The position numbers were made by a program, and so were the translations under genes. Positions 51,266 to 60,222 of a stretch of DNA of 64,000 nt are shown here, in pieces; positions within the stretch are counted from its first letter, which is position 1, and every line of letters starts with the position of its first letter. The notes below the pieces were generated by a model. That model worked only from the letters and a program-made list of their open reading frames with translations. It ran no database searches and was not told the DNA's origin. The DNA comes from Streptomyces sp. NRRL F-525 (GTDB lineage: Bacteria > Actinomycetota > Actinomycetes > Streptomycetales > Streptomycetaceae): contig NZ_JNXE01000058.1 in assembly GCF_000716605.1 (NCBI RefSeq), positions 1-64,000 on the forward strand. Direction: 5' to 3'.

Positions 51266-52609
51266 TCAGGTCCCTGACTGGGCCGGTGTTGGCTGGTGTC
51301 GCGTGGGTGGGCCTGTGCTTTCCACCCCGCGCGCACCTCCTTTGGTTCGGTCGCCTACGGGGCGCTGCCGTGCTCGATATGCGCCTACCGGCGCGTGGCG
51401 GTGTCGAGAGCCCCACCGTGCTCGGCGCTGCGCGCCTCCGCGCGCTGGGGCTCTCGACACCGGCGCGCCCCTACGGCTCCCTCTCGGCCGTCCACGTACG
51501 TTTTCCGGGGCCGCTCCGCCGGGGAAGGCGAAACGGCGCCTGGTGTAGCCGTAGGCCAAGCCGCTGCGGGGGTCGGCGAAGGCCTGGGAGCCGGCCGCGC
51601 CGCTGTGGCCGATGGTGCCGGCGCCCAGGAACGGGTAGGCGGCGTCCGCGGTGGCCTGGAAGCCGAGGCCGTATGCGCGGTGCGTGCCGGTCACCACGTC
51701 GTAGCCGACGGAGTGCAGCTGGCCGAACTCGGCCGCCGTGTCCGGCTTCAACAGGGCGGCCCGGTCGTCGACTTCGCTGATCGCCGCCGCGTACAGCCCG
51801 GCGAGACCGCGCGCCGACGCCACCCCGCCGACCGACGCGGGACCCTTGGCCCGGATCACCCGCTCGTTCGGCAGGGACTCGAGGACGGTCGGCTGCGCCG
51901 CGTGCTCGTTGAACGCGATCGCGGCGAGACTGTGCGGGCTGGACGGCTCGGCTGCGCGGGCGGCCTCCTGCTCCGGGGTCAGCAACTGGGGCTGGACGGT
52001 GCGGAATCGGGGCTCGTGCGCCGTCGGCAGGCCCAGGAAGAAGTCCAGCCCGTACGGCGCCCGCACTCTCTCCTCGTGCACGTCCCGGAGCGAACGGCCC
52101 GTGGCCCGCCGTACGATCTCGCCGGTCAACGCGCCGATCACCAGGGCGTGATAGCCGAAGACCGTGCCCGGGCGCCAGAACGGCCGCTGGTCGGCGAGGC
52201 GTTCGGCCACCGCCCGGTCGTCGGCCAGCTCGTCGAGCGTGAACCCGGTGTCCGTGCCGACCAGGCCCGCCCGGTGCGCGAGCAGCTCGCGCAGTGTCAG
52301 CGCACCTTTGCCCTCGGACGCGAACTCCGGCCAGTAGTACGTCACTTTGCGGTCCAGCTCCAGCGTGCCGTCCTGCACGAGGAGCGCCACCACGAGGTGC
52401 GCGGCGCCCTTCGTGGACGAGAACACGCCATAGAGCGAGTCGCCGTCGGTACCAGGTGGCCCCGCCCACAGGTCGACGACCCGCCGACCGTGTACGTATG
52501 CACACAACTGGCCCTCATAATCGGCGCGTTCGGTCGCAACGAACGCGGCGAACTCCTCCCGCACCGTTTCGAAGCCGTCGGCTACGGTGCCGTGGATCTC
52601 CTGGGTCAT
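51266..52609 (-). CDS. Serine beta-lactamase-fold hydrolase/esterase with repeat-derived C-terminal tail
   Basis: 447 residues from ATG 52609, overlapping the M14 peptidase stop (ATGA). Class C-like motifs: S-x-x-K in VFSSTKGAAH, Tyr in FGYHALVIG, and the HSG motif (IGHSGAAGSQAF) for the third box. The enzyme domain should end near residue 375 (YGYTRRRFAFPGGAAPEN). The following 70 residues are Arg/Gly/Pro-rich and are encoded by an inverted-repeat element (51401-51460 and flanks), so the original stop has been lost. The enzyme domain itself looks complete. Activity could be esterase or peptidase rather than beta-lactamase. Confidence 0.85.
   Translation of the reverse strand: MTQEIHGTVADGFETVREEFAAFVATERADYEGQLCAYVHGRRVVDLWAGPPGTDGDSLYGVFSSTKGAAHLVVALLVQDGTLELDRKVTYYWPEFASEGKGALTLRELLAHRAGLVGTDTGFTLDELADDRAVAERLADQRPFWRPGTVFGYHALVIGALTGEIVRRATGRSLRDVHEERVRAPYGLDFFLGLPTAHEPRFRTVQPQLLTPEQEAARAAEPSSPHSLAAIAFNEHAAQPTVLESLPNERVIRAKGPASVGGVASARGLAGLYAAAISEVDDRAALLKPDTAAEFGQLHSVGYDVVTGTHRAYGLGFQATADAAYPFLGAGTIGHSGAAGSQAFADPRSGLAYGYTRRRFAFPGGAAPENVRGRPRGSRRGAPVSRAPARGGAQRRARWGSRHRHAPVGAYRARQRPVGDRTKGGARGVESTGPPTRHQPTPAQSGT
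51401..51460. repeat. Inverted-repeat element within the hydrolase 3' end
   Basis: GTGTCGAGAGCCCC (51401-51414) is the exact reverse complement of 51447-51460 around a 32-nt loop that has its own GCGCGCCTCCGCGCGC palindrome. With bulges, pairing continues outward through GGCGCG on both sides. It resembles a dispersed Streptomyces intergenic element and differs from types A and B. Confidence 0.8.
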
Positions 52610-55197
52610 CTGCTCTCCTCGACTGATCCGCTGCTCGCGTGTGCCAATGCGCGTGTGCCGTCGCTCGTGTGTGCCATGGTGAACAACGCCCGTCCGACCT
52701 GCGGGAGTTCCCCCTTCGGATGATCCCGGAAGAGCGGCTCCGTGCCGAACAGGACAGCTCGCGTGTCACTGACGACCGAGGGCCGCCCCGCCGCGTCCGC
52801 GGGACCGCCGGAGCCGTCGGCCTGTGTCCGCCAGTGCCCGGCGAGGAGTGGATTTCCGGTCGCGTACGACTGCTCTACGTGGACTCCGGCGCCGAGTCCG
52901 GTGAACCACACCGGCGCGTAGACGAAGCCGTAGGGCGGGGCGCCGGTGGTGACCGGTCCCGAATTCACCACCCGTACAACGCCGTTGGCCTCCTCGGTGC
53001 CAGAGACGGGCGTTGCCGTCAGTAGTCCGGTCGTGGAGGCGAGCGCGGTGCCGGTGACGCCCCGGCCGACGAGTCCGTGCCCGGAGGAGAGGAAGGTGCG
53101 GAGGGCGGTGCGGGCGGTCGGGGTCAGGTCGCCGTCCTCCAACTCCGTTGACACGAACAGCACATCGGCCTTCGACCAGTCGAATCCCTCGTTCAGGATG
53201 TCCGTCGACACCGGTGTGACGTCGAAGCCCATCTCCCGCAGCGCGAACAGTTCACCTGGAGTGACGGCTGCGGCTACGCGGACGGGGTGGAGTGCCGTGA
53301 CACCGGGGAGGGTTGTGGTCTCGAATGCCACGTCGTAGGCCGTCGCGGCCTCGGTCACCTTCGCTCGTGCTGTCGCTGTCTTCGGCTCCGGCACGATCGC
53401 GCTGCCGTCCGCCGACCGTCGTACCGGAATCCCTTGTCTGAGGAGCGAGTTGAGGGCCGCGAACTCGGCCGGGTCGGTGAGGGGGAGGCGGAGGTCGCCG
53501 TGCGGGGCGACGTGCGCCACGGGGGAGGGGGCGGCGATGGTGGTGAGGGGTGTGGTGGGGAGGGTGGGGACGGGCTTGACCGTGGCGCCCCATAGGCGGC
53601 CCAGGCTCCAGGCCGAGATGTCGTACATCGCCGTCACCTTGTCGCTGATGTCCCGGCCGTCGGCCAACAGGGCGTTCGCCAGGCCCCGTTTGGGCTGGTG
53701 CATGTCGACTACGTACGGGCCGGTCGCCGCGCGTAGCACGCGGACGTCGTTGGCGATGAGGTGCTCGACGAGGCGCGTGCCCGCGGTGTCGGGCGCAATG
53801 GTGTAGGCGCGGGGGAAGTTGGTTGTGTAGACGTCCTCGGGGCCGATGCCCGGGACGCCCGGGACGGTCAGCGGGGATACGGGTACTTGTTCGGCGCCTG
53901 TCGCGCCCCGCCGGAACATCTCGATCTGGTCGGCGATGAGTGAACTGCGATGGGAACGGGCGAAGTTGAGGGTGGCGCGCATGGCCGCGCCCGCGACGGC
54001 CACGTTGATCGCGGCGCGGCGGTGCAGCTCGGCGGTGGGGAGGGTGTCGTAGGCCGAGTTGTCGACCTGGAGCGGGATCTCGACCGTGTGGGCGGCGACC
54101 GCGCCCTGGAAGGCGGCGTACTGCGGGGTGAAGACCGGGGGCCAGTCGTCCCAGCCCTCCGCCTGGTCGCGGAAGGGGATTTGGGCGGGCTCGACGCCGT
54201 CCTTCGCCGGTGTGTAGCCGAGGGCGTTGACGGCGGTCTCCATGCCCAGGGCGTTGGCGTAGGTGTTCTTGAGGAAGAGGTCGTACTCGTAGTTCTCGCC
54301 GTGCGGGGGAGTGGTCGGCTCGATGAGGGTGCCGTTGACGTAGCCGTGCAGGTCGAGCAGGACGGCGGGCTGTTTGTCGATCGTGAGCGCGCGGATCGCG
54401 CGGGCCTCGGGCTGTGAGGCGGTGATCAAGTCCCGGTTCAGATCGAAGCCGTTGGCGTTTGCGCGGGTGCCGGCGATACGGCCGTCGGGGTTCGCGGTGA
54501 TGTTGAAGTAGAGGCGGCTGTGCGCCAACAGGTCTTTTGTGTTGGTGTCGTTGGCGGTGGCTAGCTGCTGGATGAGGTCGAGGGAGGCGTCCGTGCCCTC
54601 GCGTTCGTCGCCGTGGATGTTGTTGTCGATGAGGACCGGGGTCTTGTAACCGGCCTTGATCTCGGGGGAGTTGGCGGCGGTGGCGGGTGCGTTCTCGATG
54701 AGGTCGCGCATCCGTTCCTGGGCGGTGGCCTGGGTGGTGGTCTCCGGGGCGGTGACCGTGACGAGGTAGAGCCGGTGGCCGGCGGACGAGACGCCCGCGA
54801 CCTCGACACTCACCCGATCGCCCAGTTGCTGGAGGGAGTTCAGGCGCGGGGCGAGGGCGTGGTACGGGGTGAGGCCGAGCTTCAGTGACTTGTCGGCGGG
54901 GTTCGTCGGGTCGGGGGAGAGGAGTTGGCGGCGGGGGTAGCCGAGGCGGGGGTCGGTGCGCGGGACGGTGGCGGTGAGGGCGCGGCGGGCGGCGGTGACG
55001 GGCGCGCGGGCGGCGGACCGGTCGGGGCCGGAGCCCTCGCGAATGGTGGGGTCGGGCGCGGAACCCCGGCGGGGGACGGGCCGGGGCGTGGCGTCCGCCG
55101 GGCGGGGCTGGAGCAGGAGCGAACCGGCGGCGGTGGTCAGGGCGACGGCGGTGATCAGAACGGGTCTCGGGGGGACGGCTCGGGCAATGGTGCGCAC
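52606..55197 (-). CDS. Secreted M14-family zinc carboxypeptidase
   Basis: 863 residues from GTG 55197 with AGGAGG 5 nt upstream. A signal peptide covers about 1-35 (VLITAVALTTAAGSLLLQP). The M14 domain starts near residue 105; the zinc ligands are His and Glu of NNIHGDERE (195 and 198) and a later His in LLDLHGYV; the catalytic Glu is in AHTVEIPL. The C-terminal 400 residues are a set of unassigned beta modules, one with a GATase-like ADVLFVSTE segment. It probably degrades peptides outside the cell. It is coupled to the beta-lactamase-fold gene. Confidence 0.9.
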   Translation of the reverse strand: MRTIARAVPPRPVLITAVALTTAAGSLLLQPRPADATPRPVPRRGSAPDPTIREGSGPDRSAARAPVTAARRALTATVPRTDPRLGYPRRQLLSPDPTNPADKSLKLGLTPYHALAPRLNSLQQLGDRVSVEVAGVSSAGHRLYLVTVTAPETTTQATAQERMRDLIENAPATAANSPEIKAGYKTPVLIDNNIHGDEREGTDASLDLIQQLATANDTNTKDLLAHSRLYFNITANPDGRIAGTRANANGFDLNRDLITASQPEARAIRALTIDKQPAVLLDLHGYVNGTLIEPTTPPHGENYEYDLFLKNTYANALGMETAVNALGYTPAKDGVEPAQIPFRDQAEGWDDWPPVFTPQYAAFQGAVAAHTVEIPLQVDNSAYDTLPTAELHRRAAINVAVAGAAMRATLNFARSHRSSLIADQIEMFRRGATGAEQVPVSPLTVPGVPGIGPEDVYTTNFPRAYTIAPDTAGTRLVEHLIANDVRVLRAATGPYVVDMHQPKRGLANALLADGRDISDKVTAMYDISAWSLGRLWGATVKPVPTLPTTPLTTIAAPSPVAHVAPHGDLRLPLTDPAEFAALNSLLRQGIPVRRSADGSAIVPEPKTATARAKVTEAATAYDVAFETTTLPGVTALHPVRVAAAVTPGELFALREMGFDVTPVSTDILNEGFDWSKADVLFVSTELEDGDLTPTARTALRTFLSSGHGLVGRGVTGTALASTTGLLTATPVSGTEEANGVVRVVNSGPVTTGAPPYGFVYAPVWFTGLGAGVHVEQSYATGNPLLAGHWRTQADGSGGPADAAGRPSVVSDTRAVLFGTEPLFRDHPKGELPQVGRALFTMAHTSDGTRALAHASSGSVEESR

Positions 55198-55372
55198 GCG
55201 TACCTCCTCTTTGGTTCCAGAGATCGGTACGGCGAGCCGCACCTGTTCGACTCAACGGTGAACAGGAAGTTGTTGGTGTCGTCGATGCCCCGGATGGCGC
55301 ATTCGGGGGGCCGGGGAAGGGGCATGCTGAGCACAGGTACCGAGCAGCGGGTGCGCACGGCGAGGAGTTCCC

Positions 55373-56242
55373 ATGGCAACGATTCCTTCGCTCCCCAGCA
55401 GGGACGAGGTGCTGCGCATGGCCCGCAGCACCACCGACATCACCGGCCAACTCCTGGACACGGCGGGGAACATCACCAGGATCGCGATCAACACCCTTGA
55501 TCCACGGGACGGTTCGGGCGCGGAGGCGCTACGGGTGCTGCGCGAGACCACCGCCGAACTGGCCGAGGCGAGCGCGTCGCCGCAGGCCCAGGAGGCGTTC
55601 TACCGCATCGTCGACACCCTGACCCGGCTCGGCACGACCGGCGCCCCGCTGGCCGTGCACCCGGTGAGCGCACCGGCGCAGGCGCTGCTGACGGTGATCG
55701 GCGACAGCCTGCTGCCGATCCTGGACGCGGTGGAACCGGCGGTCGAGGAGTTCGCCACGGCACTCGGTGACCTGGTCGAGGCGGCGTCCCCGTTGTTGCC
55801 CGCGGCGGCGGGCGTGGCCGCGGGCGTCCTGCTGGCCCTCACCCCGCTGATCCGCGCGCTGGCCGACACCCTGGCCGAATCGTCCCCCGAACTCCGGCGC
55901 GTGGCCGAGGCGTTGACGGCGGCGCTGGCTCCGCTGCTGCCGTTCCAGGTGGCCCTCGCGCAACGGGCGGCGACCGCGGGCGTGAACGTGGTCCGGGCCG
56001 CGCTCCCGCCCCTGGCCGACTTGACGGAGGCCGCGGCGGCGACCACGAAGGTGGCTGGACCTGTGCTGGTCGCGGGCGAGGAACTCCTCGTCTCCGCCCT
56101 GGAACGTCTCCAGCCGGCCCTCCTCTCGGCGACCTCCCGCGCGGGGCGGGTGGCCCGGGCGACGGCGGTACGGGTGACGGCGGCGGTGTCGCCGGCGGCG
56201 GAGCGGGGGGTTGTGGTGGCGGTGTCGAACGCGGGTGCGTAG
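55373..56242 (+). CDS. Hypothetical helical protein
   Basis: 289 residues with AGGAG 5 nt before the ATG. I do not recognise the family. It is almost entirely amphipathic helix, rich in Ala, Leu and Glu, with a hydrophobic stretch at about 142-165 (LLPAAAGVAAGVLLALTPLIRAL). Repeated LLP(I/A)LDAVEP-like and LLPFQVAL segments suggest a helical bundle or a membrane-associated protein. It is 41 bp before the EI24 gene on the same strand, so co-transcription is likely. Confidence 0.65.
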   Translation: MATIPSLPSRDEVLRMARSTTDITGQLLDTAGNITRIAINTLDPRDGSGAEALRVLRETTAELAEASASPQAQEAFYRIVDTLTRLGTTGAPLAVHPVSAPAQALLTVIGDSLLPILDAVEPAVEEFATALGDLVEAASPLLPAAAGVAAGVLLALTPLIRALADTLAESSPELRRVAEALTAALAPLLPFQVALAQRAATAGVNVVRAALPPLADLTEAAAATTKVAGPVLVAGEELLVSALERLQPALLSATSRAGRVARATAVRVTAAVSPAAERGVVVAVSNAGA

Positions 56243-56283
56243 CGGTGTCGACCGAGCGTGAGGCGCACCGTAAAGTTCGCCCC

Positions 56284-57081
56284 ATGCATGATCTTGGCGC
56301 GGGGTTCGGCTATCTCCTGAAGGGCCAGCGCTGGATGGCGCGGCACGGGAGGCACTACGGTTTCGGGCTGATCCCCGGTCTGATCACGCTGGTCCTGTAC
56401 GTGGCGGCGCTGGTCGCGCTGGCGCTCTGGGGCCAGGACTTCGTCTCCTGGGCGACGCCCTTCGCGGACGACTGGTCGAGCCCGTGGCAGGGCCTGTTCC
56501 GCGGCTTCCTCACGGCGGTGCTGTTCGTACTGGCCCTGCTGCTCTCGGTGTTGACCTTCACGGCCGTCACGCTCCTCATAGGCCAGCCGTTCTACGAGAC
56601 CCTCTCCGAGAAGGTCGACCGGGACGTCTCCCCGGACGGCACGGCCCCCGAATCGGGCCTCCCGCTCTGGCGCGAACTGTGGATCTCGGCCCGCGACAGC
56701 CTCCGCATCCTGGTCCGCGCGGTGCTGTGGGGGATCCTGCTCTTCGCCCTGGGCTTCGTCCCGTTCATCGGCCAGACGGTGATACCGGTGATCGGGTTCT
56801 TCGTCACGGGCTTCTTCCTCACGGAGGAGCTGACGGCGGTCGCCCTCCAGCGCCGGGGCGTCGACCTCCGCGCCCGCCTCACCCTCCTCCGCTCCCGCAA
56901 GACCCTGATCTGGGGCTTCGGCACCCCCCTCGGCCTCTCCTTCCTGGTCCCGTTCGTCGCGGTGTTCCTGATGCCGGGGGCGGTGGCGGGGGCGACGATG
57001 ATGGCGCGGGAGCTGTTGGGGGAGGAGACCGAGGGGGACGACGCGGAGGGCGAGGGCGAGTCGTCTTCTACGACCCTATGA
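56284..57081 (+). CDS. EI24/CysZ-family membrane protein
   Basis: 265 residues from ATG 56284, which begins MHDLGAGFGYLLKGQRWMARHG, the usual start of actinobacterial EI24 proteins; GTG 56245 is an extension with no support. There are about five helices, with the conserved LIGQPFYETLSEKVDRDV motif after helix 2 and a Glu-rich acidic C-terminus. CysZ members carry sulfate, but actinobacterial EI24 proteins are of unproven function. The 3' end overlaps the convergent pyroglutamyl-peptidase-like gene by 6 bp. Confidence 0.88.
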   Translation: MHDLGAGFGYLLKGQRWMARHGRHYGFGLIPGLITLVLYVAALVALALWGQDFVSWATPFADDWSSPWQGLFRGFLTAVLFVLALLLSVLTFTAVTLLIGQPFYETLSEKVDRDVSPDGTAPESGLPLWRELWISARDSLRILVRAVLWGILLFALGFVPFIGQTVIPVIGFFVTGFFLTEELTAVALQRRGVDLRARLTLLRSRKTLIWGFGTPLGLSFLVPFVAVFLMPGAVAGATMMARELLGEETEGDDAEGEGESSSTTL

Positions 57082-58332
57082 ACCGGCTTCCGCGTCCATA
57101 GCCACCGTCACCATCGCCCTCACCTGCGCGATGATGTCCACCCGGTTGCGTACGAACTCCGGATCGGTGATCGTCCCGGTCGCCGGGTCCGTGTTCCCCG
57201 CCCCGAACTGCAGTACCGGCGTGTGGATATGGCCGCCCGGCAGTGAGTTGTGCAGCCCGAGCCGGTCCCGTAGCAGGGTGGCGCGGTAGGCGATCTCGTT
57301 GGAGAGATAGTTCCCGCCGCCCCCGGAACGGGCCGTGGAGCCCGTGGTGGGCCCGTCCGGCCGTACGACAGGAGCGGTCGCGCCCGCCGGAATCTCGGTC
57401 ACCTCGGTGTGGTCGTAGACGGGGAACCGCCCGGTGTCGGCGGCCACAATCGCCTTGTACGGCAGGGTCGTCGACGTCCATTGGGGCTGCGAGGCCGGGT
57501 CGGCGACGGGCACGGTCTCCGTCTTCGACACGTTGTCGTTGTCCGGATACCCGCCCCGCCAGGCCCCGTTGGTCCGCTCGACGTCGAAACGGCCCACCCG
57601 TCCCTGACTCACGGTCGTGAACAGATCCACCTTCGGCAGATACGGCCGCAACGCCCGCTCCACGGTCCCCTCGGCGAAGTCTGCCCACCGCACCGGGAAC
57701 ATGGCCGTCTCGATCCGCGCCGGTCCGTCCGCGGTCTGGATCACCGTGCCGTCGAGCGCGAGCGCGGTGGCCCCGGACGGATTGGAGATCCGGATGTCCG
57801 CGTCGAGCGTGAACGGGTCGAACCCGGTCACCAGAATCCGCTTGATCCCCTTCTCGTGCGGATACCGGATACTGCTCTGACCCCGCGAGGTCACTTCCAA
57901 CTCCCCGAGAAGAGCGGCCCGTTGCCCCTCCGAGAGCCCGAACTCGGGCTCCCACTCCCGAACTTCCCGGGTCATCCCCAACCGGGCCCAGTACAACGGC
58001 CGATCGTCGTCCCGGCTCAGATCCCCACCGGCGGGCCCCCGCCCCTGCGCCCGGTCAACGGCCCGCTGCCACAACGCGGTTCCCTCGCGTACGACGATGC
58101 GGCGGGCCTGCGCGTAGCTGTGCGCGGCTTCGAGTGCTTGGGTGAACTCCGGGGCCACGGTGTCGAATCCGGAGTGTTCGAGGATCTCCTGGGGGACTTC
58201 TTTGTCGAGGCGTTGCTCCTCGACGGTCGGGGACAGGGTGGTGTCGGCTGCCGCCGCCCCGGTACCGGGGGCGGAGAAACCGGCCAGCAGGGCCAGGCCG
58301 AGGATGCCGGTCCGAACTCGTATGACGTTCAA
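57076..58332 (-). CDS. Exported pyroglutamyl-peptidase-like (C15) protein lacking the catalytic cysteine
   Basis: 418 residues, about twice the length of ordinary Pcp. A signal peptide covers about 1-29. A helical N-terminal part (to about 160) precedes the C15-like domain. ILVTGFDPF (167-174) and VGRFDVERTN (catalytic Glu 252) are recognisable, and the final His is in GGHIHTP (370). Where the nucleophile Cys is expected (family YxCN) there is Ser 344 (GGGGNYLSNEIAYR). Either Ser is used, or the protein is a non-peptidase relative. It converges with the EI24 gene. Confidence 0.75.
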   Translation of the reverse strand: MNVIRVRTGILGLALLAGFSAPGTGAAAADTTLSPTVEEQRLDKEVPQEILEHSGFDTVAPEFTQALEAAHSYAQARRIVVREGTALWQRAVDRAQGRGPAGGDLSRDDDRPLYWARLGMTREVREWEPEFGLSEGQRAALLGELEVTSRGQSSIRYPHEKGIKRILVTGFDPFTLDADIRISNPSGATALALDGTVIQTADGPARIETAMFPVRWADFAEGTVERALRPYLPKVDLFTTVSQGRVGRFDVERTNGAWRGGYPDNDNVSKTETVPVADPASQPQWTSTTLPYKAIVAADTGRFPVYDHTEVTEIPAGATAPVVRPDGPTTGSTARSGGGGNYLSNEIAYRATLLRDRLGLHNSLPGGHIHTPVLQFGAGNTDPATGTITDPEFVRNRVDIIAQVRAMVTVAMDAEAGS

Positions 58333-58413
58333 GGTGGTTGAGGCCTTCCGTTCGCAGTGGGGTGCGGTGCGGGGCGGTGCCGTTCGGCCGCAGTATCGCG
58401 TGACGGGAGTGGT

Positions 58414-59373
58414 CTACGCCACGGGTGCGACGGCCGACCCGATCCGTTCCGCCTCGTCCTCCAGCACCCCGAGGAACGCGGCCCCGGCCGCCGACAACGA
58501 CCGCCCCCGCACGGTCGCCGCGTACACCGCCCGCGCCGGCGCCCCCTCGTCCAGCACCGGCACCAACGCCACGTCGGCCCGTACGGCCCCGGCGGCGAGG
58601 GACGGCACCAGGGCCACGCCCAGCCCCGCGGCGACGTACCCCTCCTTCGCGGTCCACTCGGCGACGACGTGGGCGATCCGCGGCCGGAACCCCTGCCGGA
58701 GGGCGGTGTCGAGGAGGGTGCCCTCGGGGTGGGGGCTGCCGGATATCCAGTCTGCGTCGGCGAGTTGGGCGAGGCGGACCGGTCCCTGTCCGGCGAGGGG
58801 GTGACCGGCCGGCACGGCGACGTACAGCGACTCGTCGAGGAGATGGTGGAGTTCGTACGCGTCGAGCGGGGCGCGTCCCGTGGTGGAGACGATCGCCAGG
58901 TCGAGATGCCCGGAGGCGAGCCGGTCCAGGAGACGAGGGGTGAGACCCTCCTCTCGGGACAGCAGCACCCCCGGGTACCGGTCCCGGAACGCGGCCAGCG
59001 CGCGCGGCACCAGCACCGAGTCGGCCGTAGCGAACGCCCCGAACCGCACCCGCCCACCGGCCACTTCACGCAACGCCGCCAACTCACGCACCGCCCCGCG
59101 CAGCGACTCCGCCACCGCCTCGGCGTGCGGTACGAGCACCCGCCCCGCCTCTGTGAGCCGGACCCCCCTCGGCAACCGGTCGAACAACGCCGCCCCGCCC
59201 AACGCCGCCTCCAGCGAGGAGATCTGCCGCGACACCGCGGACTGGGTCCACCCCAACGCCCTTGCGGCCACCGTGAACGAGCCGTGCCGGGCGACCTCCA
59301 GGAACACCCGCAGCCACACGGTGGAGAGGTCGGGAACGGTGTCGTCCGGTGAACTGCCATGCAGGATAGGCAT
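58414..59373 (-). CDS. LysR-family transcriptional regulator
   Basis: 319 residues from ATG 59373 (MPILHGSSP); ATG 59382 is also possible and neither has a good ribosome-binding site. The HTH is LRVFLEVARHGSFTVAARALGWTQSAVSRQISSLEAALGGAALFDR. The periplasmic-binding-like effector domain follows (RVRFGAFATADSVLVPRALAAF, LDLAIVSTTGR). It is divergent from ridA with about 50 bp between starts, so it probably controls that gene. Confidence 0.92.
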   Translation of the reverse strand: MPILHGSSPDDTVPDLSTVWLRVFLEVARHGSFTVAARALGWTQSAVSRQISSLEAALGGAALFDRLPRGVRLTEAGRVLVPHAEAVAESLRGAVRELAALREVAGGRVRFGAFATADSVLVPRALAAFRDRYPGVLLSREEGLTPRLLDRLASGHLDLAIVSTTGRAPLDAYELHHLLDESLYVAVPAGHPLAGQGPVRLAQLADADWISGSPHPEGTLLDTALRQGFRPRIAHVVAEWTAKEGYVAAGLGVALVPSLAAGAVRADVALVPVLDEGAPARAVYAATVRGRSLSAAGAAFLGVLEDEAERIGSAVAPVA

Positions 59374-59395
59374 GTCAGCCATGCTAGACATTCGC

Positions 59396-59424
59396 TTGTC
59401 GCACCGCGGGGCCGGACCTAGCGT
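59396..59424 (+). promoter_or_regulatory. Promoter of ridA-like gene, probably leaderless
   Basis: TTGTCG (59396-59401), 17 bp, TAGCGT (59419-59424), then ATG at 59432, 7 bp later. No ribosome-binding site fits in this gap, so transcription probably starts at the start codon. Confidence 0.55.
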
Positions 59425-59431
59425 CGACGCC

Positions 59432-59821
59432 ATGCGCATCACCCTGGACAACCCGGCCTCCGCGCCCCAGCCCCTGAGCCCCTACTACTCCCAGGTCGCC
59501 CGCGTCGAACACCCCGACGGGAGCGCCCTGTTGTTCCTCTCCGGCCAGATCGCCGAGGGTGCCACCCTCGCTGACCAGAGCCGCGGCGTCTTCGAAACCA
59601 TCGCCGCCCTCCTCAAGGCCCACGGCGCGACCCTCGCCGACGTCATCAACATCCGCACCTACCTGACCGACATCACCGGACTCGACGAATACGGCACCGT
59701 ACGAAGGGAGTTCCTCACGGGTACCCCGCTCACCAGCATGACCTTCGAGGTGCCCCGGCTGTTCCGGGCGGAGGCGCTGGTCGAGGTCGAAGTCGTGGCC
59801 GCCGTACCCGCGACAGGGTGA
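59432..59821 (+). CDS. RidA-family (YjgF) enamine/imine deaminase
   Basis: 129 residues, the usual size. The conserved Arg is in VINIRTYLTD, and LFLSGQIAEGATLADQSRGVFETIAALLKAHGATLAD and the C-terminal ALVEVEVVAA match RidA. It trims reactive enamines from PLP enzymes or acts in a specific catabolic step under the LysR regulator. The gene appears leaderless. Confidence 0.92.
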   Translation: MRITLDNPASAPQPLSPYYSQVARVEHPDGSALLFLSGQIAEGATLADQSRGVFETIAALLKAHGATLADVINIRTYLTDITGLDEYGTVRREFLTGTPLTSMTFEVPRLFRAEALVEVEVVAAVPATG

Positions 59822-59846
59822 TCCCCTCCGGGCGATACTGCCGCCC

Positions 59847-60194
59847 ATGACCGCAGCGGAGACAGCGAAAGCAGCGAACCTCGGCGTCCTCTTCGCCATA
59901 GAGGTCGGCACCCTCGTCGCCGTCGGCTACTGGGGGTTCACCCGGGACCTCGCCACGCCGCTGACCTGGCTGCTCGGTGTCGGTGGGACCGTCGTGCTCG
60001 CCGTCGTGTGGGGACTGTGCGGGTCGCCCAAGGCCAAGTACAAGGTGCGGGGCGCCGGTCGGGTCGGGTTCGAGGTGGTGTGGTTCGGGGTCGGGGTTGC
60101 CGCGCTGGTGCTCGCCGGTGTCTACGACTGGGCCCTCGTCCTCGCCCTCGTGTGTGTCGTGAGCAAGACGCTGGCCGTCATCTGGCGGCAGTAG
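59847..60194 (+). CDS. YrdB-family (DUF2568) small membrane protein
   Basis: 115 residues with four helices (LGVLFAIEVGTLVAVGYWGF, LTWLLGVGGTVVLAVVWGLCG, GFEVVWFGVGVAALVLAG, WALVLALVCVVSKTLAVIW). The GSPKAKYK loop and terminal helix fit YrdB/DUF2568. Its role is unknown. It follows ridA by 25 bp, so the two may share a transcript. Confidence 0.85.
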   Translation: MTAAETAKAANLGVLFAIEVGTLVAVGYWGFTRDLATPLTWLLGVGGTVVLAVVWGLCGSPKAKYKVRGAGRVGFEVVWFGVGVAALVLAGVYDWALVLALVCVVSKTLAVIWRQ

Positions 60195-60222
60195 CAGGCC
60201 GGTTCACGACCCGGGCGTCGGC

